Positions 46,801 through 58,844 are shown, counted from the first letter of the stretch. The stretch is DNA of 64,000 bases from Inga oerstediana (GCA_963210345.1 OY723407.1:13044702-13108701); one strand, 5' to 3'. Notes: generated by a model from the sequence alone, not told the origin. Numbers and translations are program-made.

Positions 46801-47978
46801 AAGAATTTAAATCCAGAGTTTCTTTTAGCATTTTCCATACTTTTAACCATATACATATACGCGTATGAGCTGACAAAATTATATTACCCTTCCAAAAGAC
46901 TACCGATAGTTCTTAATAATAGGGACAGGTACAACCAAATGCAGGGGCAGAACATTCAATGCCCATAAACACTGCTTTGACAACAAAATATAGGGGAAAG
47001 GAAAGGATCAGTGGCCATAAGCACTTGCAAATGCAAGTCATATCAATATAGAGATCCTCTCCTTTAACCCATTCATTCAAACTCCAACATACCAATTTTT
47101 CACTGCGGTAATAACAGACCAACACATGGCATTCTTTTAAGACTTAACCTGATTTATCCTCAACTATGCTAAAGAACATGTCATTTATCACGATAAAAAT
47201 AAATTCAATTACAAAACACTGATTATTAATGCAATGCGAACGTATTTTTCAGAATGTAACCTGAAGATCGAACAAAATGAACCAAGGTGTTCACCTTCAG
47301 CAAGCCTAAATGATGAGCAGTAGCCTTGTTCTTTTGAGTCCTTGCCATCTGCGAAATTTAACATGGTCATAATGTGAATAAAAAATGCACAATACTCCTC
47401 AGAGATACAATTAAAAAACTTGTACAAAAAGAAAGATGAATCTCTAGCATAAAAAACCTAACATTTGAGAAGCACGGTTATTTTAGTTCCAAAAAACCAA
47501 ATTCAGTTTATATAAACAAAAAAAATCAACTTCAGTTATTCTGAGAACCATGACACCATTCATTCCCTACTTGATGCTTTAACATTTTAAATGCATTCGT
47601 GGTTAACTTAAATGAACTCAAATCCACCTAGCAACCAAAGAAAAAAAATATGCTTTGAGGTTTATATAGGTTGGGATTAAAGTTTTTCCTTTTGAAGAGA
47701 GATTACTCCCAATCGAATATAAATAGAGCCGAAACAGTGGGGGGGGGGGGAATACTGCGATAGAGCAACAACTCTCCCCGCCTTGCGAAATAGTGAAAAG
47801 TTCGAAGTTCCTAGATCAACACAGACCGTCATAACGTAAGATTTTCAATCAAACCAATTATATGACCACAAGAAAGTCCTATAATCCTCTCAGAGTGAGA
47901 CAGGATCAAGCAGGAATTAAGGCCAAGTACAGGAACCTCATCTTCGATGTCTTTGATTTTCTGCATCACCGTCGCCAT
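40806..47978 (-). CDS. DRG1: Developmentally regulated GTP-binding protein, DRG1 type
   Basis: Ten exons on the minus strand: 47937-47978, 47295-47348, 46358-46531, 45895-45966, 45088-45147, 44555-44664, 42168-42467, 41775-41966, 40994-41045 and 40806-40856. All have GT-AG borders and consistent phase; they encode 368 aa, the normal DRG1 length (human 367). An N-terminal helical segment (MARTQKNKATAHHLG, residues 15-29) leads to an OBG/DRG GTPase domain. The visible motifs are G1 GFPSVGKS (71-78), the G2 region FTTLT (96-100), G3 DLPG (117-120), G4 NKID (248-251) and G5 SAH (271-273). A TGS domain (about 290-367) closes it. The KDKGG and DATADDLIDV segments place it with DRG1 rather than DRG2. 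DRG1 is a cytosolic, ribosome-associated GTPase that binds a DFRP-type partner and helps stalled or slow translation. Intron 6 (42468-44554) carries an antisense retrotransposon. No coding damage is seen. Confidence 0.96.
41240..41385. repeat. Pyrimidine-rich block in DRG1 intron 8
   Basis: CTCCCCTCCCC-type runs with a GGGGGGATTTGGAGGG segment and a C-run. It may be a decayed MITE (ATTGAACCAAAC at one side), but no ends could be confirmed. Confidence 0.35.
42857..44238 (+). mobile_element. Internally deleted Ty3/gypsy retrotransposon in DRG1 intron 6
   Basis: Two 523-bp LTRs (42857-43379 and 43716-44238), TGATAGAATACC to GGTTTCTACCA, differ at about five positions (~99% identical), so insertion is recent. 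Between them are only 336 bp. These hold a tRNA-iMet PBS (43382-43393), a short leader, a C-terminal pol tail whose frame includes EEVITRLEDKANF then TAA, and a polypurine tract AAGGGGGCA (43703-43711). The ends of a full element are thus fused and the body deleted. It is antisense to DRG1. The bases beside the outer ends (AATTG and TTTAC) do not match, so no TSD is seen. It presumably splices out with the intron. Confidence 0.9.
43382..43393 (+). other. Primer binding site, tRNA-iMet type
   Basis: TGGTATCAGAGC two bases after the first LTR of the intron-6 retrotransposon. Confidence 0.9.
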
Positions 47979-48169
47979 GGTTGAAGAAAGAGAACCTCCG
48001 AGACACGAAAAGGAAATTTAGATTTCTTTTAGCAGGCAGTGCGGTTGGATTATCAGAAGCTCTACTCCGTTGTTCAAGAGGAGAGCTGGAGACGGAGGGC
48101 TAAGAAACTGCTAGAACAATTGCAACGAACCTGCAAAATGAAAAAGGAGATTTGGGATATAAGTAAAAT

Positions 48170-48203
48170 TGGGCCGTTGCCTGAATAATCTCGCTTGTGG
48201 GCT
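48170..48203. promoter_or_regulatory. Possible site II elements upstream of DRG1
   Basis: TGGGCC (48170-48175) and TGGGCT (48198-48203) match the TGGGCY site II motif found close upstream of many plant translation and growth genes. They lie about 190-225 bp before the start codon. Motif and position only. Confidence 0.35.
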
Positions 48204-48376
48204 CGGACTAGCCCTGTATTTTTTTTGCCAGTGGACTAGCCCTGTAATGAGTACGGCGAGACCAAACTTGAATGTGGTTAGTAACGGTGTTGGGTGCGGT
48301 GGAAAGAGTTATTTCCTCGCAGCATGGCAAATTAAGGGTTGAATGATTAGTGAGAGAGGTACTCATATTTAGTATC

Positions 48377-48895
48377 TAACAACATACGGTTCTTAATTAA
48401 CAACTCCGGATTCTTGATTAACAACTCCCCTTTCTTATTTCACAATTTCCTAATTTAAGTTTCAAGGCCAATAATAACACCTCTTTTTTTATTAACAACA
48501 CGCGCTCTTAATTAACAACTCCCAATTCTTGATTAACAACTCCAGTTTCATCTTTTTACTTTCACAATAACAACATCAGTCTTGTTATTAACAACACCAT
48601 ATTCTACATTAACACTCTCATCTCTTGTTTCACAACTTCGTAATTTAAGTTTCAGAGCCAATAACAACACATCTTTCTTTATTAACAACACCGTATTTTA
48701 CATTAACAACATTATATTTTTGATATGCGAATATGTGGAAGAATAAAGCGGAGTTGTTAATCAAGAATTCGAAGTTGTTAATAACAAGACCGGTGTTGTT
48801 ATTGTGAAAAAAAATGAAACTGGAGTTGTTAATCAAGAATACGGAGTTGTTAATCAAGAATCCGGAGTTGTTAATTAAGAATCGCGTGTTGTTAT
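48377..48895. repeat. Foldback repeat built of AACAACTCC minisatellite units
   Basis: The left arm has repeated TTGATTAACAACTCC or TTAATTAACAACTCC units from 48377. The right arm, about 48745-48895, is its reverse complement (GGAGTTGTTAATCAAGAA units), ending in the same order as the left arm begins. The outermost ~60 bp are almost perfectly complementary. The middle carries diverged copies of the same units. Transcribed, it could form a long hairpin. Confidence 0.8.
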
Positions 48896-49049
48896 TTCTA
48901 AAGTGGCAAGAATGAGGGCTGAAAGGCAAAATCGTCATTTGGAGCCGCCCGCACTGTTCATCCGTGCTAACACTGGACTGATCCGGATTTTTCAATTTCA
49001 ATGCATTGAATAGGGATTTCCCGATTTCCAATGTATTTTAGAGGGATTT

Positions 49050-50540
49050 TCCCTTTATTTATTGAGTTCTTATATTTTCATTTGTTTTTAATAATCAAGT
49101 CTTCATAGTTTTTTCCTTTATATTAGGTCCTTATAGTTTTACGGAATTTTTAATAAGGTCCCTATAGTTTTTTATCAAATTTAATTTAAAAAAATAACAT
49201 TATATTATAAATATTAATAATAAATTTAAAAGTATAATACTTTGTCCTCACTTACATATTGCCTTAATTATGCTAACCTCCCCTCTATTTTGTAAACATA
49301 CAATTAAGTGAATATTCTTTAAAAAAATATTTTTTTATTAAATTTATTCAAATAAATTTTATTTACTAATTTATCCTTCAAGATACTAAATCTCTATTTT
49401 TGGCTAAAATTTGTATGAATAATTTAAGTTATTTTGGATAAAATTGGTATGAATAATTTTAAGAGTTTTCTTTTTTTTTTCTGTTTCTTTAATTTTATTT
49501 TTTATTTTTTCAAATATGTTTGTTTAATATTTTTATCATATTCAACCATTATTTTAGTTAAAATAGATAAAAAAAAATTTGATTGAAAATTTTATTAATT
49601 CTTATAAATAAAATGTTTTAGCCAAAGAACTTCAAAAATTATATTTCATAAATTTAAATAACTTACATAATCTTTCAAACTTAAATCCTTTTTTACTCTA
49701 TGATAAAATAAAATAAATTTGAAATATATTTTTATTCATTTAAAAGAAATATAAATAAATAAATTTTAATAAAAGTGATGAAAAATAAAAAAAAATTTAT
49801 AATATAATAAAAATTAATAAATCTTAAAATATTATTTATTATAAATTTTAAGCTTTTATAATTTTTTGGCAAATATAAATGTTTAAATAATTTTTTTATT
49901 AAATATGGTATTTTGGTCAAAATCTAAGTTAAGAGTCAAACTTAATGGTCAACTAATGATTGGATACATGGAAATAAAATCTCAAAAATATCAGAGATAT
50001 TTTTCTGACATGCATTTTAATTTTAAGGAAGATTTATATGAATTTTTAAAATAGAGGGGAGATTTTTGTCATTTAAATAAAATAGAGGGGTGTTTAATGG
50101 GTTTTATTCTAAATTTAAATTAATAATTATTTAATTAGAAAAATAATTAATATAATTAGAATAATTCATTATAATTATATCTTAAGAAAATTTTATTCTT
50201 ATGATTCAAATTTTCTAATTATGAAAATAAGTAAGAATTATAATTATAAAATAAATAATATAAACGTATGTCTAGAGAAAAAAATTGCAATAATATTAAA
50301 ATAAAATTATTGGAATAACTTACTATTTATAGAATATTATTAAAATTTATAGTATAAAGAATAAAAAAACTCTAAGGACCTACTTAAAAATTAGATGAAA
50401 CTAGAAGGACTTGATAAAAAGGAAAAAACTATAAGGATTTGATTAAAACAAATGAAAATATAAGGACATGATAAAGAGGGGGGAAACCATAAAGACTTGG
50501 TTAAACATTGATTGAAACTATAAGAATTTACAGATAAATT
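49050..50540. mobile_element. Non-autonomous DNA element with long TIRs, very AT-rich
   Basis: The left arm from about 49053 carries repeated AAGTCCTTATAGTTTT-type units. The right arm (about 50345-50535) carries the complementary AAACTATAAGGACTTGAT units, for ~200 bp of imperfect inverted repeat. An inner pair (CTCCCCTCTATTTT near 49278 and AAATAGAGGGGAG near 50048) is nested inside. No coding capacity. Termini and TSD are not fixed; the right end is overwritten by the next MITE's TSD. Confidence 0.5.
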
Positions 50541-50543
50541 ATT

Positions 50544-50796
50544 GAGAGAATTGCCCAAAAATACCTTGGAGACAAATTAATTGCTGATTAATACCAAACG
50601 TGCAAGCGATCTTCCGTGTGTGTAAGTAATCTTCTGTTTTGTGCAAACCATCTTCCTTGTGTGCAAAAAATCTTCCATATAAATGTGCAAACAATCTTCC
50701 ATTATGTGCAAAATATCTTCCGTTATGTGCAACAGATCTTTCATGGTAGCAATAAGCAATTAATTTGCCTCCAAAGTATTTTTGGGCAATTCTCCC
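50544..50796. mobile_element. Mutator-type MITE
   Basis: 253 bp with ~45-bp TIRs (GAGAATTGCCCAAAAATACC at the left; the complement at the right) and a perfect 9-bp TSD, TAAATTATT (50535-50543 and 50797-50805), the Mutator length. The interior is a tandem series of ~20-24 bp units of the GTGCAAACAATCTTCCATTA kind, about seven copies. ORFs across it on both strands come from those units. Confidence 0.9.
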
Positions 50797-50805
50797 TAAA
50801 TTATT

Positions 50806-51500
50806 TCTAACTTATTTTGAGACCAAAAAAAATTATTTTAAGTGATTTCTAACTTATTTTGAAATAAGTATGTTAGAAAACTTTTGTTTGTAAAACACAA
50901 GATAGTTTTTTTCCCCAATTGATTGTGGTGTTTTTCAAATGCTCATTAACTTATTTACTTATTTTAAGTGATTTTACTCTGTACTAATTAAGTATATAAA
51001 AAGAACTTTGTCTCACAAAGAAGAAAAAAATTTAATGATGTGAAAATGGGAAATGACATAGGAGCTTGTTATTGGTGAAGGACATACAAAAACAACTCCA
51101 ATAAAATTGAAAGTTTGAAACGATATAAAAAAAATTAGTTTGACCTCTGTACAAGGATCATGCCCAAATTGAGAAAAAAAAAAGAAGAAGACGATTCACA
51201 AAAAAGCCATAGATGGAAAAAAAAAAGTTTTAAAAAATAAATTATTCAAATGATTCAAATAGAAGTTTTACGGTCGAAAATATTTTACTATGGCATAGAT
51301 GAAAAGTTTCGTTTTACTTTTTGTAACTCAAGAGGCAGAGTTTTTAAAATAACAACAACCATAATTTGTGAGGATGGTATGCAATGGGAGAATTGCCCAT
51401 AAATATGTGGTGGCACAGAGTTCGAACCGTGCCTACAAGTATTTAGCTTGCCAACTCAACCAAAAAATAAAATAAAATAAAATAGCATTTTATTTACTAA
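50806..51500. other. AT-rich spacer with a possible SINE fragment
   Basis: No gene seen. On the minus strand about 51465-51405 reads GGTTGAGTTGGCAAGC, then GGCACGGTTCGAACTCTGTG, resembling the tRNA-like head of a SINE (B-box GGTTCGAACTC). The A-box is poor and no tail was found. Confidence 0.3.
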
Positions 51501-51971
51501 TTTGTTAAGATCATTAGAAAATATAAGAATCTTCTCCTCTCACCACTAGGGTGAGTTTTTTGTCTCTCCGTCCAGGGGAGGCGTCTCTACCACTATTAAG
51601 GTGGTTTTTGTTTTTCGTTTCCTATCTGTCTACACTCTACACTGCCGTCTTGGCTTTTTCGATGTCATTGTGAAATACTATTACCCACTGTGATAGTATA
51701 AAAAGGATTATTTCTGTGGTTTACATCTGAACCACAGAAATGGTAAGGGAGTGATAGCGCAATTTATTCGTGCATTCCGGGAGATTGAGGGTTTTAGTGT
51801 GATCAGAGACTTGGAGGTGGGAAGCTCGGAGGTTGTAGTCTTAAAATGAAAGAGAGGGTGAACCCATCTTCTAGCTCTTGGCTAGCTATTGAACTAGAAC
51901 GAAACCCCAATCTGAAACTAGGGGGTGCCCTAATCGGAAGAATAGAGACACCGAAAGAGCTCAATCAGAGT

Positions 51972-54132
51972 TGTCACACCCTTATCTCATTTTAACTTTT
52001 TTCAGAGTATTTGTGAAAAACGATATGCGGTTCGGTAGGCAACACAGGAATAGCATAATTATACTGATAATATGTGCATGATTACATAAATTCCCCATAG
52101 GGGTTCGTACATGATCATTACCATCAATGTAGCCACACAAGGCTACTTGGGTATCTAAACCCGTCCCAGTGAAACAGAGACATCTTCTCGTCTTTGTTCC
52201 ACCACCGCAATCCCCTCGTACGGTTCTATTCTTTGTTCTCAGCGTATCTTCTATCTCCGCCTGTCTAAATTGTTGGTAGGGGAGGGTGAGATTCGAGAGA
52301 ATCTCAGTAGGAAATATATATCAATATGCATGCAAGATAAGTGATTAATGATAACATGCTTGCATTACATAAACTCATGCTAACATAATGATATATCTGC
52401 GTGCTCAATGTTTCGTACAACAAAACTATAGCCACAGTATACAAAGAAACAGAGCTTCAATCATTCATATAAGTTTCACATAATCAAGCAAAGCAATAAC
52501 ATGCATCAATACACAGCACAAATATCAAATACATACAGGAGAGGCAAGTTCCATACCTTAGACCTTTCCCACCTAGAACCGTGTGTTTCGTTTCGCGTGC
52601 CAATCCCTCGGGCTTTCAACTTGGTCCTAAAACGTCAAATGTACAAGTTTAGACACTTCCATTGTGTTTCTGGTGGTTATACGAGTCTGTCATAAAAAAT
52701 TACCAAAATGCCCCCGGGGACCCGGCCTGGTCCCACCGTACCCGATCCGACTATACTTTTCTCAAAATTTTAACATGGGCTATTCTTAGATATTTTCACC
52801 CAAGGAATCCATTTCCGGACTCGAAATTACAAAATTCAATGTCAATTTATAAAATTACCCTTGATAGCGCCACTTTAAGGGGTTCAGGGGCGTTTTCGTA
52901 ATTATGCTTTTTCGGGTTTTCCGAAAAAGTGACCAACAATAACCCCACCTAATTCTCCCTCCTGAACTCAATGGAATCATCAAATCACTAAAACTCCAAC
53001 TCTAAGGCCCATTTATAGCCCTGGCCGAAATATATGGGTTTTTTGGGGAAAATCGGGGTTTTACGATTTCGGCTCCGTAAACGCGTTCCTTTCTACTCCT
53101 AACCACTTTATTGATTATTCCATTAGGTTACAACTACCATTTAGTACCAATATGGGAAGCATGACCCCTAGGCTGACCCATTCCCAAAAATTAAAACCAA
53201 TGAAAATCCGACGAAATTTCACCGATTAAATTATCCACAACAGCCAAAATAGTCAATATACAAGAGTTTGGAAGTTACCTCAAGCTCCCACTAGCTTTTC
53301 CTCTTCTTGGATGAAAACCCTAAGCTCCCAAGAGTGAAGTTTGAGCTTCAAAAACTTAATCTACATAGAAGAATAGCTTAGGAGCAGAGTTATACACGTT
53401 AGGTAGAGATTTACCAAAGAAATCAACCTACCGTAGAAGTTGCTCTTATCCTTCTCTCTCCACAAAATTCAACACTTCCTCTCTCTTGTTGCAGCAAAAC
53501 TGACGAAAATGGGAGGAAGAAGATGATAAAATATGATTTTATAAGATAATATAATTATCCAATAATTAGTTTTCCATTTTTGGAATTTTACAAAATTCTA
53601 GCAGATTTTCTGCCCAAAATTTGAAAAATCATAACTAATTCTAGAAAAACAGAATTAGAGTGATTCCAAAGCCTATAGAACCTTTATTGAGTCTAGTTTC
53701 AAGAAAAAATATAGACTTTTGCTAACTGAAATCACAAAATTCCCAAAATTTTAATCTTTGTCTGTTGTTCCAGAAATTTCACAGTTTTTCTGTGCTGACT
53801 TCAAAAATTCATAATTTTTTGTATATAGCTCTAATTGAGTCATATGACCTATCAAATTAAAGCTTAGGATGTCTACTTTCACCATGTAAAATTTCATAAT
53901 TTTTACTCATCATTTGGTCATACAAAATCACATGACAAGCTCATTGCCTCATGGACAATTCACCAAAAACATAATTACTTTCTCCAAAATTCACCATTTT
54001 ATTTTCTTTAATACCCTAAAGATATAAGAATCATTAGGAAATAAATTTGGGCTCCTGTTAAACTAGGGCTTAGCAGTCCACTTATTTCAGGCTTATTCTC
54101 TAGCCTCAAATCTCAAAATTCGGGGTATTACA
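51972..54132 (-). mobile_element. Family A solo LTR, copy 3, inside LINE ORF1
   Basis: On the minus strand it runs TGTAATACCCCGAATTTTG (from 54132) to AAGGGTGTGACA (51972), 2161 bp. The flanks AGAGT and GGAGT are a TSD with one mismatch. The first ~1.8 kb match family A copy 2, including the stem-loop (52306-52287) and the CCTACCAACAATTTAGACAGG after it. The last ~300 bp are unrelated to copy 2, so the R/U5 end has been replaced. ORFs inside are incidental. Confidence 0.85.
52287..52306 (-). repeat. Conserved LTR stem-loop (family A copy 3)
   Basis: TGAGATTC, TCTC, GAATCTCA on the minus strand, identical to copy 2. Confidence 0.8.
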
Positions 54133-55720
54133 GGAGTACTGTAATAACGATGGTACAAAAGGGATGGTAGCTGAAAGAGGAGCTTGAGGTCTTAGATATT
54201 GACAAAAATGTTTTTGTATTCTAATTTGCTGATAAGGGAGATTATCTGAAGGTTCTGAGAGGTCGCCCATGGTCAATTCAATCTCATCTACTTAGTTTAC
54301 AGCTTTGGGATGATGACATGATTTATACGAAAGTATGCTTTACTCAGTGCCCCTTTTGGGTGCAATTCCATGGATTACCTTTTGGTTATATGAATCAAGC
54401 AAATGCCATTAAATTGGGATCAGTAATAAGAGAGGTGGTAATGGTGGAAAATCCTTTGAAACAGGGCAAGATAGTCCAAAACTTCCTGAGGAGCAGGCTT
54501 GTTATTGATATTCAAAAATCAATGACACAGGGTTTTTAGGTTCCAAAGGAAAAGAAAGATGATATCTGGGCAAAAGTAAAGTATGAACGAGTACCCACAC
54601 TCTGCTACAAATGTGGGATACTTGGCCATGAGCAACATTTATGCTATAAAACAAAGTATACGGTTGATGAGGAAGTATCGTATGATAGTAAGTTAAAGGT
54701 ACAGTTCCAAGATTAATGGAAGAACTACTAGTTGATGTGAAAAAAGTAGGGTTATCTGACCCGGACCGTCCTGACAGAACCGGACCGGAAATCGGCGACC
54801 CGGGCACTAAACCGGTTTGGTGACTCGGTCAAGGTCAATTTTTTTAAATCCTTTTTTTTTAATTTTTCCTTTAGAATTTCACACTATAAGCCTAAAATAT
54901 TCCATTTCTCACCGGTTTGGTCCCGGTTTAGCTTCGGTCTGACCCACTGACCCTTGACCTAGTATCCCGACTGGTTCACTGACCGGTCCGAGTTTAATTA
55001 TCTTGGAAAAACGGGTGGTGTGAATGGAGGCAGAAGATTCAGGAGGTGGCGCATGGCCTTGATTTTAGAGGAGAATGAGTCTAGAAAAGCAGTACTATTG
55101 AGTGGGTGGTGCTCACCTCAAGATGGGAATAACGAACTCGGACAGCAGCGCACAACCTTGTAGATACTCCACGTGGAGGGGCAAAATCTCCAGAGCAAAC
55201 TCATCAGCCCATAGATGCGAGGCTTGAGGATATTGTAAACGAGAGAAACATAGGAAGTGTGATGGGCTCAATGACAAAGGCCCAATATACATTAATGATA
55301 GGGTCCCCAAGGAAAAAGCAAGCTGACCAAAATGACATGGTCTCTCCTATCAAATCACGGGGTGGCAGAGTAGGGGTTATTATTGAGCTTGATGCAGAGG
55401 TAAACACATTGGGAAAAGATATTGTCCCATATATACCAAACTCCCCAATTTCGGAAGTTGCAGGCAGATTAGGTGGGGTGAAGATTAAAAGGACCCCACC
55501 AAGAATTGATTCCCCATAAAATCCCAAGAAGCTTGGGCTAACTGAGGTAGGACAATCGGAATGGCCTTCTGGAGGTGCTAATGCAAAAAATACTCCATAG
55601 AAAAAGAATGTCCGAAGAACAAAGCAAAGCTTAAGAGGTAAAACTGTTTCAATCCCAACCTCTAAAAGCTACTTCTCTGTTTCTGGAAATGTTGAACTAT
55701 TTGAATTTGGACCTTTGTTT
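54133..55720 (+). pseudogene. LINE ORF1 (DUF4283 and CCHC knuckle), interrupted
   Basis: The frame near 54250-54540 reads LRGRPWSIQSHLL and then FWVQFHGLPFGYMN, the DUF4283 core of plant LINE ORF1. CYKCGILGHEQHLC (about 54600-54640) is a C-x2-C-x4-H-x4-C zinc knuckle. Stops (for example at 54537) and the MITE at 54747-55005 break it. The 55259-55519 segment continues a hydrophilic ORF1 tail. ORF1 proteins bind LINE RNA. Confidence 0.75.
54747..55005. mobile_element. hAT-type MITE, copy 2, inside LINE ORF1
   Basis: 259 bp, homologous to 33301-33579 (for example CACCGGTTTGGTCCCGGTTT and GACCCACTGACCCTT). Its 8-bp TSD is GAAAAAAG on the left (54739-54746) and GAAAAACG on the right (55006-55013), one mismatch. 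Confidence 0.85.
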
Positions 55721-55789
55721 AAAGAGCTGAAGAATATGGCTATGGATGAGGGCATGGGTAGCTGGCCTCAAACAGCCCCCAGGCGCCAT

Positions 55790-56480
55790 GATGATCATTT
55801 TGTGGAACTGTCAAGGCATAGGGGTGGCCTTGACAGTAAAAAACCTGAAAGAGGTATGCAAGCAAAATAAACCCCAATTGGTTTTCCTTATGGAAACCAA
55901 ACAACAAGAAAAATCAGTAAAAAAAATTCATCATAGGTGTGGTTTTGATGAAGAGTAGATAGTTAATCCTGTAGGATTGAGCAGAGGATTGGCCCTTTAG
56001 TGGAGTGACTCACTTATAGTGGAAATATTGCACTCTTATAATACCATTATTCAAGCTACAATTAGATCCTCCACGATTATTGTTCCTAGTTTTGTTACTT
56101 GTGTGTACAACCCCCCAAATGCTAGTGCAAAGAAACAGACTTGGGAAAAACTTATATTTATTTCTCAAAATATAGAAGGTCCTTGGCTTTGTGTAAGGGA
56201 CTTCAAGGAGTTGACTAAACAAAGTGAGAAGTAGGAAGGAAAACCAAGAGCTGTTAGTCGAATACTTAACTTCCAGAGTCAAATTTCAGAATGTTTCTTA
56301 TTGGATATAGGTTATAAAGGATCGAACTACACATGGAACAATAGAAAGGTGAATAAAGCACACGTAAAGGAAAGAATAGATCGTGCATTAGCAAATGTTG
56401 AGCTCAGGAAACACTTTCATGAAGTTCAAGTCTTTCATTTGGAGCCAATTGGATTAGACCATCATATGTTATTGATTAAC
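55790..56480 (+). pseudogene. LINE ORF2, AP-type endonuclease domain
   Basis: Starts ILWNCQGIG, the usual opening of plant LINE ORF2. LVFLMETKQ supplies the catalytic-Glu block. VYNPPNAS and a degraded GDFNE block (RDFKEL at about 56200) follow, then DIGYKGSNYTWNN, ERIDRALAN and GLDHHMLL. The order matches the endonuclease/exonuclease/phosphatase fold that nicks target DNA. Stops at 55956, 55998 and 56232, and loss of the GDFN Asn, mean it is inactive. Confidence 0.85.
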
Positions 56481-58844
56481 CTTTGCCATTCGAATGCTTG
56501 GACACCTTATGTATTTCGATGTGAATTTACTTGGCTAGAGCACCTAAACTTTATGAGAGTTGTGAGGCAGGGATGGGAGATGGGCGAATTATCAGATAAT
56601 AACAAGCTAGAAAGTTTTATCTCACGATTAGAAAATTGTTGTAAAGCCCTGATCTGCTGGAGTAATAAATTTTTCCCTAACTGCAATAAACTTATCAGCT
56701 ACCTTAGACGTCAACTAGCTGAATGTCTGGAGGGGAACTTCACTGAGGATAAACTTAAGAAGACTGAAAAAATTCAAACTGAAATTAAGAAGACATGGAA
56801 TAGAGAAGAAAAATATTGGTGGCAACGTTCTCATATCACATGGCTGAGAACAGGTTATCAGAATTCTAAATTCTTTCACATTTCTACTGTTTAAAGACGC
56901 CAAAAAAACTCTATCTTAAGACTAAGGAGAGATGATAGAGTGTCAGTTCATAATGAAACTAGTATAGCTGAATGTCTTACTAATTATTTTGCAACCTTGT
57001 TCATTGCCTCTAACCCCCGTGACTTTTCAGATGTGTTGAACTATGTTGACGACAAGATCTCTAATATAAATAATGCTATGCTACTAGCTCCAGTAATAGG
57101 TGAAGAAATTCGACAAGCTACATATCAGCTGGGAGGAACTAAGGCACCAGGCCCGGATGGTTTCCATGGCAACTTTTACCAATACTCGTGAGCAGAAGTG
57201 GGAGACAACATGATTGGGATGGTAAAGGATTTCTTTAATGGGCACAATGATCTCAGTAAAATTAATGACACTAATATAGTTCTGATCCCTAAAGTTGAGA
57301 AGGTGGAAATGATTACATAATTTCATCCGATAGGCCTTTACAAATTTTCGTACAAGATCATCTCCAAGCTGCTTGCAAATCAGCTACAAAAGACTCTGAG
57401 TAAGTGTATTTCAGAAACACAATGTGCTTTTGTTCCAGGAAGACTAATTCATGATAATATAGTTGTAGCCCACAAGGCTTTTCATTATCTCCAGAGGAAA
57501 AAGAAAGGGAATAAGTATGAATTTGCACTGAAAATGAACATGAGCAAGGCATATGACCACATTGAATGGGATTTCCTCCGCGCTGTGATGGTGAGGATGG
57601 GTTTCAGTAAGAGATGGGTACAACCTAGTTATGCAATATGTTTCACCAGTTCATTGAACATCTGCTTATTTGGCCACAATATTGGTTCCTTTACTCCAGG
57701 ACGTGGATTAAGACAAGGGGATCCCTTGTCCCCATACCTCTTTATTCTGGTTGCAGAGGTCCTATCGTGTATGCCCTCAAAGGAGATTGATTGTAAGCAC
57801 TTAAAAAGAGGCAAACTATCAAACCAAGGCTTGACATTGTCACATACTTTCTTTGTAGAAGATGCTCTGGTTTTTTATGAACGTGAGGCTAGCCAACTGT
57901 GAAAAACTTGCCCACTTATTAGAAAGTTACTGCACAACTTTAGGACAACAAGCAAATCTGACCAAATCAAGGTTAATTTTCTCCCAAAATACCCCAAATG
58001 CAATCAAAGAACAAGTAAGCTAGGTGCTAAAGATCCCAGTTTTTGAGGACCAGGGAAAATACTTGGGTATTCATAGCATGTGGGGAAAATCTAAGCAGCA
58101 AGTACTTGCCTATGTAAGAGAAAAGGCAGGGAAGAAGGTACAAGGTTGGAAAAAAATCTATTATCCTATGCTGGCAGAGAAATTAAGATAAAAGCTATTG
58201 TGAATGCAATCCCAATTTACCCAATATCATGTTTTAAGTTCCCCATTAGTACTTGTAAAGATCTGGATCGGTTGATCTCTAATTTCTGGTGGGGCGAGGC
58301 AGATGGGCGTGGAAATATCTATTAGAGATCTTGGAATTATATGAAGAAATCGAAGGCCGAAAGGGCCATGGGATTTAAGGACTTTGCTGCCCTCAATGAT
58401 TCACTATTAGCCAAAACAGCATGGAGACTAACTCGAGAGGAGGAATCTTTATCATTCAAAGTATTGAAAGGTATTCATTTTCTAAATAGCAATTTTATGA
58501 TGGCTGAAAAGGGCTATAGGGCATCCTGGATTTGGTCGAGTATTTTGTCTGGCCGAGATGTGTTAAAACAACAAAGCCATTGGCTCATCGGGAATATAGA
58601 GTCTATTAGTCTGTGGAAGGATTACTGGATTCCAAGACTATCAGGTTACTCATTAAAATCCCATCTTAACCTTGAATTTGTCCCTAATTCTCTGGTTCAT
58701 TCTCTGATTATAGAAGAATAGTGGAATCCTTCCTCTCTTGTTGATGTGGTACCCCGTGAGATTTTAGATATGATTTATAGTATTAAGGTTGAACACCTTT
58801 CTCATTAAGACAAGCTAGTATGGACCTTTACAGAGAATGGATTG
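56481..58844 (+). pseudogene. LINE ORF2, reverse transcriptase and post-RT region
   Basis: After a linker come KAPGPDGFHGNFY (about 57140-57180), IVLIPKVEK, CAFVPGRLIHDNI, MNMSKAYDHIEWDFL and GLRQGDPLSPYLFIL (about 57705-57750), the RT fingers and palm in order. The catalytic FADD box reads FVEDA, so the metal-binding pair is lost. A frameshift/stop follows at 57900. Post-RT blocks NFWWGEADG, GFKDFAALNDSLLAKTAWR and SLWKDYWIPRL are recognisable. Several stops. A solo LTR interrupts at 58845. Confidence 0.88.

Noticed and set aside
49732..49920. 62-aa minus-strand ORF rich in Ile, Phe and Lys
   Set aside because: Explained by extreme AT content of the non-autonomous element.
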